A DNA stretch of 64,000 nucleotides from Lacrimispora xylanisolvens (GTDB taxonomy: Bacteria; Bacillota; Clostridia; Lachnospirales; Lachnospiraceae): positions 496,001 to 560,000 of the forward strand of contig CP070896.1 of the NCBI GenBank assembly GCA_017084465.1, written 5' to 3'. How positions within the stretch are numbered: position 1 is the stretch's first letter; every line of letters starts with the position of its first letter. This document shows, one piece after another, positions 53,767 through 64,000 of this stretch. The notes beneath the pieces were generated by a model, which was not told the DNA's origin, did no database searches, and saw nothing but the letters and a program-made list of their open reading frames with translations. The position numbers were made by a program, and so were the translations under genes.

Positions 53767-55906
53767 CTACAGATGCAGTACTCGGGATTTAATTTCTTTC
53801 GTCTTTCCTGTATTCCAGAAATTTTCTCCTAAATAACCGCAGGTTCTTCTTGTTACGTTCATGCGGTTTTTTATCTTTATTATGGCACTGAGGGCATTCC
53901 CATTCCATATCATTATTAATAATAATCTCTCCGTCATAACCGCATGCCTGGCAATAGTCTGACTTGGTATTGAATTCAGCATACTGGATGTTATCATAGA
54001 TAAACTTAACCACATCTTCCATGGCTTCTAAATTGTGACGCATGTTAGGAACTTCCACATAGGAAATAGCGCCGCCGGAAGAAATCTTCTGGAACTGGCT
54101 TTCAAAATTAAATTTCGTAAAAGCATCAATATGCTCTCTTACGTCTACATGATAGGAGTTAGTATAATAACCCTTATCCGTCACATCAGGAATACTGCCA
54201 AAACGTTCTCTGTCAATCTTGGCAAAACGATAGCAAAGAGATTCTGCCGGAGTTCCGTAAAGACCGAAACCAAGACCTGTCTCCTCTTTCCATCTGTCAA
54301 CCGTCTCCCGCATGTGGTTCATGATGCGAAGGGCAAACTCCTCACCTTCAGGTGTGGTATGGCTGACCCCTTTCATAAGCCTTGTAGTCTCATACAAACC
54401 AATATATCCAAGAGAAATGGTGGAATACCCGCCCTGAAGCAGAGCATCGATGGTCTCTCCCTTTTTCAGCCTTGCGATGGCTCCGTACTGCCAGTGAATC
54501 GGACTTACATCAGACACGGTTCCTTCCAGTGATTTGTGTCTGCACATCAACGCTTCATAGCAAAGATTCAACCGCTCTTCTAAAAGATTCCAGAAGGTTT
54601 CTTCATCTCCCTTTGCAACAATTCCAATCTGGGGAAGGTTTAAGCTTACCACGCCCTGATTAAATCTGCCTTCAAACTTATAGTTTCCATTCTCATCCTT
54701 CCAGGGAGAAAGGAAGCTGCGGCAGCCCATGCAGCTGAATACATTGCCTTCATAGTATTCCCTCATCTTCTTCGCAGAAATATAATCCGGATACATGCGC
54801 TTGGAGGAACACTGTACTGCAAGCTTTGTGATATAATCATATCTTCCGCCCTTTAAGCAGTTGTTCTCATCAAGAACATAAATCAGCTTTGGAAATGCGG
54901 GAGTTACATAGACACCGGATTCATTCTTGATGCCTTCCAGTCTCTGGCGGAGAACTTCTTCCACTATCAAGGCATTTTCATTAATATATTCATCCTGATC
55001 GTCCAGGCATAAAAACAGCGTCACAAAAGGTGCCTGGCCATTGGTGGTCATCAGAGTATTGATCTGATACTGAATGGTCTGAACACCAGACTTTAGTTCA
55101 TCCCTTAAACGAATGGAAGCCATCTTCTCTATCATCTCTTCCGATACGGAATCACCAAATTCTTCTTTGATCTGTTTATGGAATTTGTTGCTGCTTTTCC
55201 GCAGATATTTTCCCAGGTGACGGATATCCACAGACTGGCCTCCGTACTGATTGCTGGCAACAGCCGCAATAATCTGGGTCATAACGGTACAAGCCACCTG
55301 AAAGCTCTTGGGGCTTTCAATCATCTTTTCATTCATCACGGTGCCATTATCTAACATATCACCAATATTGATCAGACAGCAGTTAAAAATCGGCTGAACA
55401 AAATAATCTGCATCATGAAAATGAATGGAGCCCTGTTCATGGGCAAGTGAAATCCGTTCCGGCAGAAGCATTCTCTTTGTTAAATCTCTGGACACTTCTC
55501 CTGCAATGTAATCTCTCTGAGTCGATGCAAGAATGGTATTCTTGTTGGAGTTTTCCTCAGCCAGTTCTTTATTCTCATTCTTAATCAGTTTTAAAATTGA
55601 TTCGTCTGTTGTATTGGCCTTACGTAACAATGCTCTTTGGTAACGGTAAATGATATACTTTTTAGATAATGTATATTTATTGTTGTTTACAAGACCGCTT
55701 TCGATCATGTCCTGAATGGTTTCCACATTCATCACATCTTCAGAATGGCTTTCCACATCATCTAAAATGGCATGTATCATGTCTTCGCCAGCCTGCTCAG
55801 TAAACTCCACCTCAGCATTCGCTTTGAGTATCGCCTTGATGATTTTATCTCTGTCATACTCCACAATTCTGCCGTCGCGCTTTTGTACTTTTATCATTCC
55901 TGTCAC
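53767..55906 (-). CDS. nrdD: Anaerobic ribonucleoside-triphosphate reductase, frameshift near the C-terminus
   Basis: The protein (about 712 residues once corrected) reduces NTPs to dNTPs without oxygen. The N-terminal ATP-cone (QKRDGRIVEYDRDKIIKAIL) precedes the catalytic core with SCMGCRSFLSPW. The zinc site CQACG/CPQC lies near the end. The glycyl-radical segment NVTRRTCGYLGENFWN is only reached when the T6 run 53867-53872 is shortened by one. As written the gene would lack the radical Gly, so it is likely a sequence error. It starts beside an NrdR box and leads the nrdDG operon. Confidence 0.93.
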
Positions 55907-55914
55907 CCTAACCT

Positions 55915-55960
55915 ATTCAATATTTTGTGTATTATTCTCTCTCCACACTACATATAGTGC
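55915..55960 (-). promoter_or_regulatory. Pair of NrdR boxes upstream of nrdD
   Basis: Box 1 (GCACTATATGTAGTGT on the minus strand, 55945-55960) and box 2 (ACACAAAATATTGAAT, 55915-55930) fit the ACACWATATATWGTGT consensus. They start 30 bases apart, near the usual three helical turns. NrdR would repress the operon when dATP is high. Confidence 0.75.
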
Positions 55961-55966
55961 TTTTTA

Positions 55967-55994
55967 ATTATACACCACCCAGAAGAAATGTAAA
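55967..55994 (-). promoter_or_regulatory. Promoter of nrdDG
   Basis: On the minus strand TTTACA (55989-55994) and TATAAT (55967-55972), 16 bases apart, place the start of transcription at box 1. Confidence 0.65.
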
Positions 55995-56010
55995 GGAGAT
56001 TTTTGGAATT

Positions 56011-56634
56011 TTAACGGATAAAATTAGTCCAGACCTTTTCCTCTTTCTCCGGAAGACTGATTCCTGCTGACTTTCCAGCCTCAATGCATTTTAAAAGCCA
56101 TGCCATATTTTTTCCCAGTGTTCTCATTGTATAAAGACCTTCTAAATCCTGCTCCACTTCCTCAGGAGTTCTTCCATGTACCATATTCCAATAGGAAGAG
56201 GAAACCAAAGGCATCTGGGCAATGGTAAAATACTTATTTAAGGCATCAAGGGTTGCAGTGGTGCCCGCTCTTCTGGCAGAAGCGATGGCTGCTCCCGGCT
56301 TGTAAGCAAACTCTCTGCCCCCTGCATAAAAGAGACGGTCAAGGAATGAAAATAAAGCTCCATTGGCAGATGCGTAATAAACCGGTGAGCCTACGATAAG
56401 CCCATCCGCCTTCTTCATCTTTTCAATAAATTCATTGACTGGATCATCCTCAAATACACAGGCGCCAATTTTCATACATGTTCCGCATGCGATACAGCCG
56501 TGGATGGCTTTATTGCCCAAATGTACCATTTCTGTGTGAATTCCCTCTGCATGTAATGCCCCTTCCACTTCAACTAGGGCCCGATTCGTACAGCCCTCTT
56601 TATGAGGACTTCCATTTAACAGTAATACTTTCAT
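56011..56634 (-). CDS. Flavodoxin-like NAD(P)H-dependent FMN reductase
   Basis: The 207-residue protein has the FMN-binding N-terminus (MKVLLLNGSPHKEGCTNRAL) and the SPVYYASANGALFSFLDRL motif of the flavodoxin-like NADPH-dependent FMN reductase/iron-sulfur flavoprotein family. The segment CIACGTCMKIGAC holds Cys residues that could bind a cluster. The electron partner is unknown. It lies just downstream of the SNF2 helicase on the same strand, 19 bases apart. Confidence 0.85.
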   Translation of the reverse strand: MKVLLLNGSPHKEGCTNRALVEVEGALHAEGIHTEMVHLGNKAIHGCIACGTCMKIGACVFEDDPVNEFIEKMKKADGLIVGSPVYYASANGALFSFLDRLFYAGGREFAYKPGAAIASARRAGTTATLDALNKYFTIAQMPLVSSSYWNMVHGRTPEEVEQDLEGLYTMRTLGKNMAWLLKCIEAGKSAGISLPEKEEKVWTNFIR

Positions 56635-56653
56635 GACTCACCCTGTCCTTTCT

Positions 56654-59600
56654 TTAATCCAGCAGCCCCAGCAAATCTTCTTTTGTCAGATTGCTTAAGG
56701 AAACTGTACCCTCTGTTATAATCTGCTCTGCCAGATCCCGTTTGGATTCCTGCAGTTTTAAAATATTTTCTTCAATTGTTCCTTTTGTAATCAGCTTAAA
56801 TACCGTCACCTGTTTGTCCTGACCGATTCTGTGAGCCCGGTCTGTAGCCTGATTCTGTGCCGCTACGTTCCACCATGGATCAAAGTGAATCACCATATCT
56901 GCAGCAGTTAAATTAAGGCCGGTTCCACCTGCTTTTAAGGAAATAAGAAACAGGGGAATCTCATCATTTTTAAAGGAATTAACCATATGAAGCCGTTCTT
57001 CCTTGGGCGTGCCCCCTGTGAGCATATAGCAGGAAATTCCTTCTCCCTTAAGTCTTTTTTCGATGATCTCAAGCATGGATGTAAACTGGGAAAATAAAAG
57101 GATCTTATGTCCTCCTTCCACGCCATTCTTAATTAAATCAACGCAGGTTTCCAGTTTTGCCGAATCTCCTCTGTAATTATCATAGCATAAATGGGGATCA
57201 CAGCAGATCTGACGCAGCCTTGTAAGCTCTGCCAGTATCTGTATATTATCTCTTCCGCTTCTGCCTTCCCTGCCTTCCAGTTCTGTCTTTAAGCGATAAG
57301 CATTGGCTGTATATAAATCCTTTTGCTCTCTGTCAAAAGCAGAGTATACCACAGTCTCCAGCTTGTCAGGCAACTCTTTTAATACATCTTTTTTCAGTCT
57401 TCGTAATATAAAAGGACCGATCAGGCGGTGAAGGCTTTCCAGTACCCATTGCTCGTGGTTCTTTACAATCGGCATTTCATACTCTTTCTTAAACTTCTGG
57501 TAATGGAAAAGGAAACCAGGCATCAGGAAATCAAAGATACTCCAAAGTTCAGAAAGGCGGTTTTCGATAGGGGTACCGGTCAGGGCAAACCTGCACACGG
57601 CATCTACTGTTTTTTTACGGCCTTTGCACTCTGGGTAGATGCGTTCTTGATGTACTGGGCCTCATCAATGATCTGGAAACGGAAAGTAATCCCTTCATAA
57701 AGGTCTATATCTCGTTTCAGAAGATCGTAGGAAGTAACGACCACAGTTCCCTTCTCTAAATTCTCTAACTGTTCTTCTCTCTCTGGTGCCGTACCAGTAA
57801 CGGTTATTACCTGTAAAGACGGTGCAAAGTGATGGATCTCATTTTCCCAGTTATAGACAAGAGACGCCGGACAGACGACCAGAAAGCTGGCATCCGGATT
57901 TTTCTGGGCTTCATCAAGGATTAATGCTATGACCTGAATGGTCTTTCCAAGTCCCATATCATCAGCCAGTATTCCGCCGAATCCATATTTGTCCAAAGTC
58001 TTAAGCCAGCGGTATCCCGTCTTTTGGTATCCTCTGAGCACAGATTCAAGGGAATCCGGTATCTCAAAATCGCTGTCCTCTACGGATTTCATTCCCCGTA
58101 CCACTGCTTTGTACAGCTGGTCCCTGTATAATGTTATGCCGCTTTCTTCTTTAAAAAGACCATCCAGATACAGAGCCCTGTATTTCGGCAGGCGGAAATT
58201 TTTATTCTCCAGCTCGCCTGGATTTAACCCCAGTCCCTCAACAAGTTTTGCGATGGTAATGAGACCATTATCCTCAAGATTAACGAATTCACCGCTTTTT
58301 AGCCGGTAGTACTTCCTTTTTTCTGCTGTATTCAGATAAAAGCCTGGCTAAATCCTGACCCGTTAATTCACCTGCATCCACATCCAGCTCAAGCCAGTTT
58401 CCTGTACTTTTTACACCCACAGAAATTTTAGGGGGCGGAAGCACTTTCAGTTTTTTAAATGACTCAGAAAAATAAACCTCTCCTATAGCCATAAATTCTC
58501 TGATTCCTTCTGTAAGAAGACGGTATACTGCTTCCTCGTCATCCTTGATCGCCGGATAATCTGATTCATATTCCCTGTATTTAAAATACTTTGTGATCAT
58601 CTGGCTGATGCGAAATTCCCCCCGGAACATCTCTGCAGACGGTTCGGGGCAGTTTTTCATCCTCAACAGGCTGAAAGGAATAGGTGCCATAAGAAAGGGT
58701 GGGACGTAAAATCAGTTTACTGGGATCATCACTGTCAAAATCAAACCTGGCTCTTAGTTCCTCCGGTTTAAATGATTCCAGATCAAGACTGCCCGAATCA
58801 ATGGTACAGTAAGAAGCGATCCTTTTTAATACCCGTTCATAAAAAAGTGGCATGTCCTTATTATTAATTACGGTTTCACACTCCATGCCATAACCACTCA
58901 TCATCTGGTCTAAAAAAACGCCAAGGGTCTCACTGCAAGGCTGGTCACAACAAGACAGATTTTTTAAATCTCCAAGGTACAGACGGTTTTCCCCCTTCAC
59001 AACCAGAAGCTTCTTGTCTATGGATATACGGACTCCATCTCTTCCCTCACGGACCGCCGTTACAGTCAGATCCGGATTACGCCCTGAGATCTTCAGCTGT
59101 CTTTTATCCCCTCTGTGATCCTCAAATTCCAGAGTCGTGCCTTTCATAATTTCAAAGAACCGGTCTCTTGCCGTCTTGCTTAAGTTTAAATAACGCATGA
59201 CCGGACGTGCAGAAAAGGAGCTTTTCTGCATCTGCTCATACTGTTCGCAATATCCATTAATGGATTCCAGCAAAAAGTCCAGAAGTGGCCGGCTCTCCGT
59301 TACAAAGACAGACCGGTTATGATAAAAAGCAAGATTTTTGCCATATTCCACATAAGTTCCATGGTCCATGGCATCTGCAAACGCCGCTAAATCCTTAACA
59401 AGATAAAGGCGGTCTCTGCCTAGCTTTACTTCCAGCTTCACCTCTCTGCGGTTAACCAGAACAGATACCAGAAGTGAAATCTGTTCTTCCTGGCCCTCAC
59501 TCATAATTCTGGCAACTTCCCCGTTGGTATACTCCCGGATCATGGCCCTTGCCTGGGCAGAAGTGGTAACCGGCTTTCCCTGATTCCCTGATTCCTGTTC

Positions 59601-59804
59601 TTCATAAGCCTTAAAAAGGGCCTGACAGTGAGGGCACATCCCACGGTAGGAATTCCCCTGAGCGCAGGAACAAGAGTAGTCAAATACCTGACTACCCTTG
59701 ATATGAAGACTTGCTTTATATTCTTTTCCCTGATCTTCTACTAATGCCTTAACTCCGGTTTCACCCTTCCAAAAAGCATTGGCAGTTATCTGTGATACTT
59801 TCAT
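56654..59804 (-). CDS. SWIM-zinc-finger SNF2-family helicase, three frameshifts
   Basis: Four frames (58581-59804, 58289-58690, 57604-58104, 56654-57598, plus open sequence between them) form one protein of about 1050 residues. The N-terminal half has a SWIM zinc finger (CSCAQGN, CPHC). The SNF2 motor has DDMGLGKT (Walker A), DEAQYIKN (motif II), CRFALTGTPIENRLSELWS (III), the C-lobe and a QATDRAHRIGQ motif VI. Lesions are in the C6 run 58618-58623, T6 run 58317-58322 and T7 run 57610-57616. It probably acts in DNA repair or transcription-linked remodelling. One base in each run restores the protein. Confidence 0.85.
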
Positions 59805-59825
59805 AACGCCTCACATCCGTTCCAT

Positions 59826-61593
59826 TTACATACGTTCCGGTGCTTCAATACCAAGTACTCCAATGCAGCTATTCAGCACATCCTTTGCCAGACGAATGAG
59901 ACCAATCCATGAGGCCTGCTGTTCTTTATTCTCTTCTGTAATGATCTTTGTATCATGATAGAAGCGATTAAATGAATTGGCTAAATCATAGACATACTGG
60001 CATATTTTATGAGGAGCCAGCTCCAGGAAAGAGTTTTCTGCCACTTCATTGTATCTGGAAAGCTGGAGCATTAAATCTTTCTGCATCTGAGGCAGCGGGA
60101 AGAATCCGTTCCTCTCCCTGATACTTATCGTCCAAAGTCTGGTACTTTGCCAAAATGGATTTGATACGCACAATGGTATAAAGGATGTAAGGACCTGTAT
60201 TTCCTTCAAAGGATACGAACCGGTCCATATCAAAGATATAATCCTTTGCAGCCTGATTGGATAAATCCCCGTATTTTAAAGCTGCCATGCCCACGATTTT
60301 AGAAGTCTCTCTTGCTTCTTCCTCGGAAACAGAACGGTTCTCCATAATCTTTTCATAGGCGGCCTGGCTAATATCGGAAATCAGAGTTTCCAGACGCAGC
60401 ACACCGCCGTCTCTTGTCTTAAATGGTTTTCCGTCTTTGCCGTTCATAGTACCAAAGGCAAGATGAGACATCTTTTTATCGGCATCAACAAAGCCCGCTT
60501 TTTTCGCCACACGGAACACCTGGGTAAAATGAAGTTCCTGACGTTTGTCAGTTACATAAATATACCAGTCCGGCTTTATCACTTTTTCCCGTTCAATGAT
60601 CGTACCAAGATCAGAGGTGGAGTATAACGCTGCTCCGTCGGACTTTCTGATAATGCATGGAGGCAGTTCCTTGGAATCTCCATCCATAGCCACATCAACT
60701 ACAAGGGCACCCTGACTTTCGTAGGCAAGTCCTTTTTCAGTCAGCTCTTCAATCACCTGGGGAATGTAGGGTTCTGCATCGCTTTCGCCCTTCCATAAAT
60801 CAAAGGTAACATTAAGGCTGCCGTAATTCATCTTTAAATCAGCCACGGAAACATGAATAATATGCTGCCAGATGGCACGATAGGGAGCATATCCATTTTG
60901 TAACTTTAAGGTTGCTTCATGGGCTCTCTTACTAAAAGATTCGTCCTCTTTGGATTTTAAACTGGCCGCGGGATAAATCTCTTCTAACTCTGTGATGGTA
61001 AAAGGGGCCTCTTTTGGATATTCTCCTTCAAATGACTGATCAAAGTAGGGAAGTTCCGGTTTTCTATCTCTTAATTCTTCTATAATCAGGCCCATCTGAA
61101 GACCCCAGTCACCCAGATGAACATCACCGATGATGTTATGTCCCAGAAAACGGCCCATGCGCTTGATACTTTCTCCAATAACAGCAGAACGCAGGTGACC
61201 TACATGAAGAGGCTTTGCCACATTGGCGCCGCCGTAATCTACTACAATGGTCATAGGCTCATCTGTTTTTGCACAGCCACACTGATCCTCTCCTGCCATC
61301 TTGTTCATATATTCTGCCAGATAACCGGCATTGATCTTTAAGTTAATAAATCCAGGCATCACTGCTTCCACAGTTTCAAAAGCGTGACTTGCTAAAAGTT
61401 TTGACACCACTTCCGATGCGATATCAAACGGTTTCTTTTTATAAGCTTTGGCTGCCGCCATGGCTCCGTTGCACTGGTACTCGCAAAGATCCGGACGGTT
61501 GGATAAAGTCACCTTTGCATAAATTTCATCGTATCCGCTATCTGCAAAAGCTGTCTTCATCTCTGCCGTAATTAAATCAAGAATCTTCTTCAT
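59826..61593 (-). CDS. argS: Arginyl-tRNA synthetase, split by a frameshift
   Basis: The protein (about 589 residues once corrected) charges tRNA-Arg. It has the additional N-terminal domain and HVGHLRSAVIGES (the HIGH-type motif of ArgRS). The class I core continues with TSDLGTIIEREK, and the anticodon-binding helical domain lies mostly in the second frame (59826-60233). The break is in the TTT at 60078-60080; adding one base restores SDAEKDLMLQLSRYNEV. Because argS is essential and usually single-copy, this is strong evidence of sequence error. Confidence 0.93.
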
Positions 61594-61907
61594 CGGTTTC
61601 TTGTCTCCTTTTTCTACTTCATATATTTCTAAGCTAAATACTAATTATATTACAAGTAGTATTAAAAATCAATTTTTTTTTATGACCTCTCCACCATTCT
61701 TTTATTTAGATTCTATATTTTTTTTTAATATTGTGTGTTGTGTATTTTTGCTTGTAAGTCTAAAAGCATTCCCGTTATTTTCCATCTGATAAACCCCAAT
61801 CAATAAAACAACAAATTAAAATATAATGATTGCAATTCTCATCTGGTATGATATATGATTCAGTTAAGAAGAAACAAAAAGGATACAATTGCCTGGAAAG
61901 GAGCCTT

Positions 61908-62597
61908 ATGGCACATCAATGCAGCTGTTGCAATCAACTATGCACTTCCCGTATCTCACTTTTTGAATCCCTTTCCTTTGATGAACAAAAGGAACTGATA
62001 TCAAAAGCACAGCATCTGGATTTCCAGAAAGGAGATGCCGTCTTTCATGAAAAGGATCCGGCAGATAAAATTATGGTCATCCGTTACGGCAAGATCAAAA
62101 TCAACCGCTATTCCCTGGAAGGAAAAGAGTATGTTCTTGATATTCTTGATGAAGGAGATTTCTACGGAGAGCAGAATATATTTGGAGGAAAAACACTGGA
62201 AGCAAACGCTGTTTCCATGGGAGAAAGCGGTGTCTGCTTGATTTTTTTAAAGGATATTCAAAATATGATCTTAAAAAGACCGGAGATCGGGATCAAGCTG
62301 TTAAATGTGATCGGCAAAAAGCTTTCCCTTGCCAACGAACTGGTTCAATTGTTATCCGTAAACGATGCCAAGGCAAGGATCGCAGGATTTATTCTGTTCC
62401 GAAGCAGCCGGATCAACAAAGACACCATTGAACTGACCAGAGAAGACATTGCAGCCTACATCAACGTCCGCCGGGAAACCATCAGCCGAAAGATGGGAGA
62501 ACTTCGCAATGACGGAGCCATTGCTCTGGAAGGAAATCAAAAGGTACGGATTTTAAACAAAGATTTGTTAAGAGATATCTTTGAAAACTATATTTAG
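61908..62597 (+). CDS. Crp/Fnr-family regulator with N-terminal cysteines
   Basis: The protein (229 residues from the ATG at 61908-61910, behind AAAGGAG) has a cyclic-nucleotide-binding-type domain and a C-terminal helix-turn-helix (IAAYINVRRETISRKMGELR). Cysteines cluster at the start (CSCCNQLC), as in Fe-S or redox-sensing Fnr relatives. The adjacent promoter has a perfect Fnr-type box. It probably activates the downstream RIC-fprA genes in response to oxygen or nitric oxide; the signal is inferred. Confidence 0.88.
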   Translation: MAHQCSCCNQLCTSRISLFESLSFDEQKELISKAQHLDFQKGDAVFHEKDPADKIMVIRYGKIKINRYSLEGKEYVLDILDEGDFYGEQNIFGGKTLEANAVSMGESGVCLIFLKDIQNMILKRPEIGIKLLNVIGKKLSLANELVQLLSVNDAKARIAGFILFRSSRINKDTIELTREDIAAYINVRRETISRKMGELRNDGAIALEGNQKVRILNKDLLRDIFENYI

Positions 62598-62634
62598 CCA
62601 GAAAACAAAATAAAATTCAAAAAGTTTCAAATAA

Positions 62635-62675
62635 TGATTTAAATCACATTTTTCTTTCTCTTGCCGGGTTATACT
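62635..62675 (+). promoter_or_regulatory. Fnr-type box and promoter of the RIC gene
   Basis: TGATTTAAATCA (62635-62646) is a perfect Fnr-type dyad. A -10 box TATACT (62670-62675) puts the start near 62682, so the dyad is centred at -41.5, the position of class II Fnr/Crp activation. There is no good -35 box. Confidence 0.75.
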
Positions 62676-62717
62676 AACTTTACCGAAACAGTTATGAACT
62701 CGAAAGGGAGGATATAG

Positions 62718-63416
62718 ATGATTACAAATAAAATGAAATTAAACGAAATTGTAAAAGCTTATCCCAGGGCCGTTGATATTTTTAATGACTTTCACATTGA
62801 TTATTGCTGCGGAGGCAATGATACACTGGAAAATGCCTTAAATGAGCTTTCCATTGATTCCAAAAGTTTTATAGATGTATTAAATAAAAAGATGGAAAAA
62901 CAGACAAAAGAACTTGCTCCCACAGAAGTTTTAGACGTTTACCGTCTTATGGAAATGGAAGTTCCGGCACTTATTGATTACATCATTGATACCCATCACG
63001 GAAAAGAGCGGATCCTTCTTTCAGAAATTGATGCCCTTGCAAATAAGGTGCTTCTGGCTCATTATGCCTATCATAAGGATCAGCTGATACCCCTTCATGG
63101 ACTTTTCTCTGATTTAAAGAAGGAACTGGAAGAGCATTTTGCCAAGGAAGAAAAGCTTGTCTTTCCATATATGAAACAGAGCTATAACAAAAAAAGCGAT
63201 GGAGGCTATGTAAAAGAACTGGAAGATGAACACGATGCAGCCGGAAGCCTGATCAAAGATATCATTGCCTGCACCAATGACTTTACGGTTCCGGCTGGCA
63301 GCTGCACCTCCTATCACATGCTGTTTCAAAAGCTTCATGAGCTGATCAAAGATATTTACAACCATATATTCACAGAAAACTCACTGTTATTTTCAAAATA
63401 TGAAGGAGGACGTTAA
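62718..63416 (+). CDS. Iron-sulfur cluster repair di-iron protein (RIC/ScdA/YtfE)
   Basis: The 232-residue protein has the N-terminal ScdA domain with CCGGND near residue 30 and a C-terminal hemerythrin-like four-helix bundle (HHGKERILL, HYAYHKDQLIPLHG, EEHFAKEEKLVFPY and EDEHDAAGS) that binds two irons. It repairs clusters damaged by nitric oxide or oxidants. It is the first gene of an operon with fprA, one base apart, behind an Fnr-type promoter. Confidence 0.92.
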   Translation: MITNKMKLNEIVKAYPRAVDIFNDFHIDYCCGGNDTLENALNELSIDSKSFIDVLNKKMEKQTKELAPTEVLDVYRLMEMEVPALIDYIIDTHHGKERILLSEIDALANKVLLAHYAYHKDQLIPLHGLFSDLKKELEEHFAKEEKLVFPYMKQSYNKKSDGGYVKELEDEHDAAGSLIKDIIACTNDFTVPAGSCTSYHMLFQKLHELIKDIYNHIFTENSLLFSKYEGGR

Positions 63417-63417
63417 G

Positions 63418-64000
63418 ATGAAAAAACTTGTAAAGAACAATGTCAACTGGGTCGGTATTATTGATTGGGAGCTTGAATCCTTCCACGGGGCGGACTACTC
63501 TATCAACCACGGTTCCAGCCAGAATGCATATTTAATCCAGGAAGAAAACCGTGTTGATTGATACCGTATGGAAACCTCATTCCACAGAATTTATCGACAA
63601 TCTGGAAAAGGAAATTGATTTTAGTAAAATTGACTTTATTGTTGCCAACCATGGGGAGGTGGACCACAGCGGTTCCCTTCCAGCTTTGATGGAGAAGATA
63701 CCGAATACTCCGATTTACTGTACTGCCAACGGAGTGAAATCCCTTACGGGACAGTATCACCATCCGGAGTGGAATTACCAGGTTGTGAAAACAGGGGATT
63801 CGGTGGACATTGGAAACGGCAAGAAACTGGTATTTGTTGAGATGAAGATGCTTCACTGGCCAGACAGCATGGCTACTTATTTAACCGGGGATAACATCCT
63901 CTTCTCCAACGATGCTTTTGGACAGCACTTTGCCGTAGAAGAATTATTCAATGATAAGGCCGATCAGTGCAGACTTTGGGAAGAAGCGCTTAAATATTAT
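63418..64000 (+). CDS. Flavo-diiron protein (FprA-type), frameshift, cut by the window end
   Basis: The ATG at 63418-63420 begins a protein with the metallo-beta-lactamase-like diiron domain ([14 protein letters not shown], then [17 protein letters not shown]). One base removed from the A4 run 63545-63548 restores [19 protein letters not shown]. The C-terminal flavodoxin part lies beyond the window. These enzymes reduce oxygen to water or nitric oxide to N2O in anaerobes. It follows RIC at one base and shares its promoter. Confidence 0.85.

Noticed and set aside
1..64000. Insertion sequences or CRISPR arrays
   Set aside because: I saw no transposase-like protein, no regularly spaced repeats and no cas genes. 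The homing endonuclease and recombinases explain the mobile signals.

Overview
The window comes from a low-to-mid GC, anaerobic, spore-forming Firmicute, most likely a Lachnospiraceae member (Lacrimispora/Enterocloster-like). The evidence is a T-box ahead of thrS, an L20 leader and an AUU-start infC, an anaerobic class III ribonucleotide reductase with NrdR boxes, a PPi-type phosphofructokinase and a garD/fucO sugar-acid locus. The genus is an inference from gene content.

Positions 1-30.2 kb are the early half of a temperate prophage. A lysogeny switch sits at 27.2-28.5 kb: a Cro-like protein leftward, an XRE repressor plus an ImmA/IrrE protease rightward, and a promoter/operator region with repeated TTAACGGT half-sites between them. 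Rightward come a 53-aa ORF, a large nested inverted repeat and a tyrosine integrase, which marks the phage end next to pfk. Leftward runs a long, tightly overlapping early operon (27.3 down to about 3.2 kb). It encodes small regulators, a double-OB SSB, a Spo0A C-terminal-domain protein, a Rad50/SbcC-like ATPase, HD and MazG proteins, RecT, an MBL-fold protein, a radical SAM protein, a SigK-like sigma factor, a homing endonuclease, an ERCC4-type nuclease, a replication initiator, a primase-helicase, zinc-ribbon proteins, a PP-loop protein, GNAT, Dam, a SANT protein, HAD and Dcm. A DUF2321 gene with its own promoter and terminator lies on the opposite strand. Left of the operon are a HEPN protein, a second tyrosine recombinase and a fragment at the window edge. 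No structural, lysis or packaging genes are in the window.

Positions 30.5-64 kb are chromosomal: pfk, a GGDEF protein, a five-tRNA cluster (two tRNA-Leu species each present twice, plus Asn), an M42 peptidase, the infC-rpmI-rplT operon, an EamA protein, DUF1540, thrS, an AEC carrier, ilvE, a formamidase, two MATE exporters, fucO with a TetR regulator and operator, garD with a LysR regulator, PPC/DUF296, DUF1275, nrdD-nrdG, a flavodoxin-like protein, a SNF2 helicase, argS, and a Crp/Fnr regulator beside an Fnr-type promoter that drives a RIC-fprA stress module cut by the window end.

More than 20 genes, including argS, ilvE, nrdD and the SNF2 helicase as well as many phage genes, are broken by single-base (rarely two-base) length changes, mostly in homopolymers. 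Because essential and phage genes are hit alike, I read this as consensus-sequence error rather than decay, and I annotate each broken gene as one unit with the lesion named.
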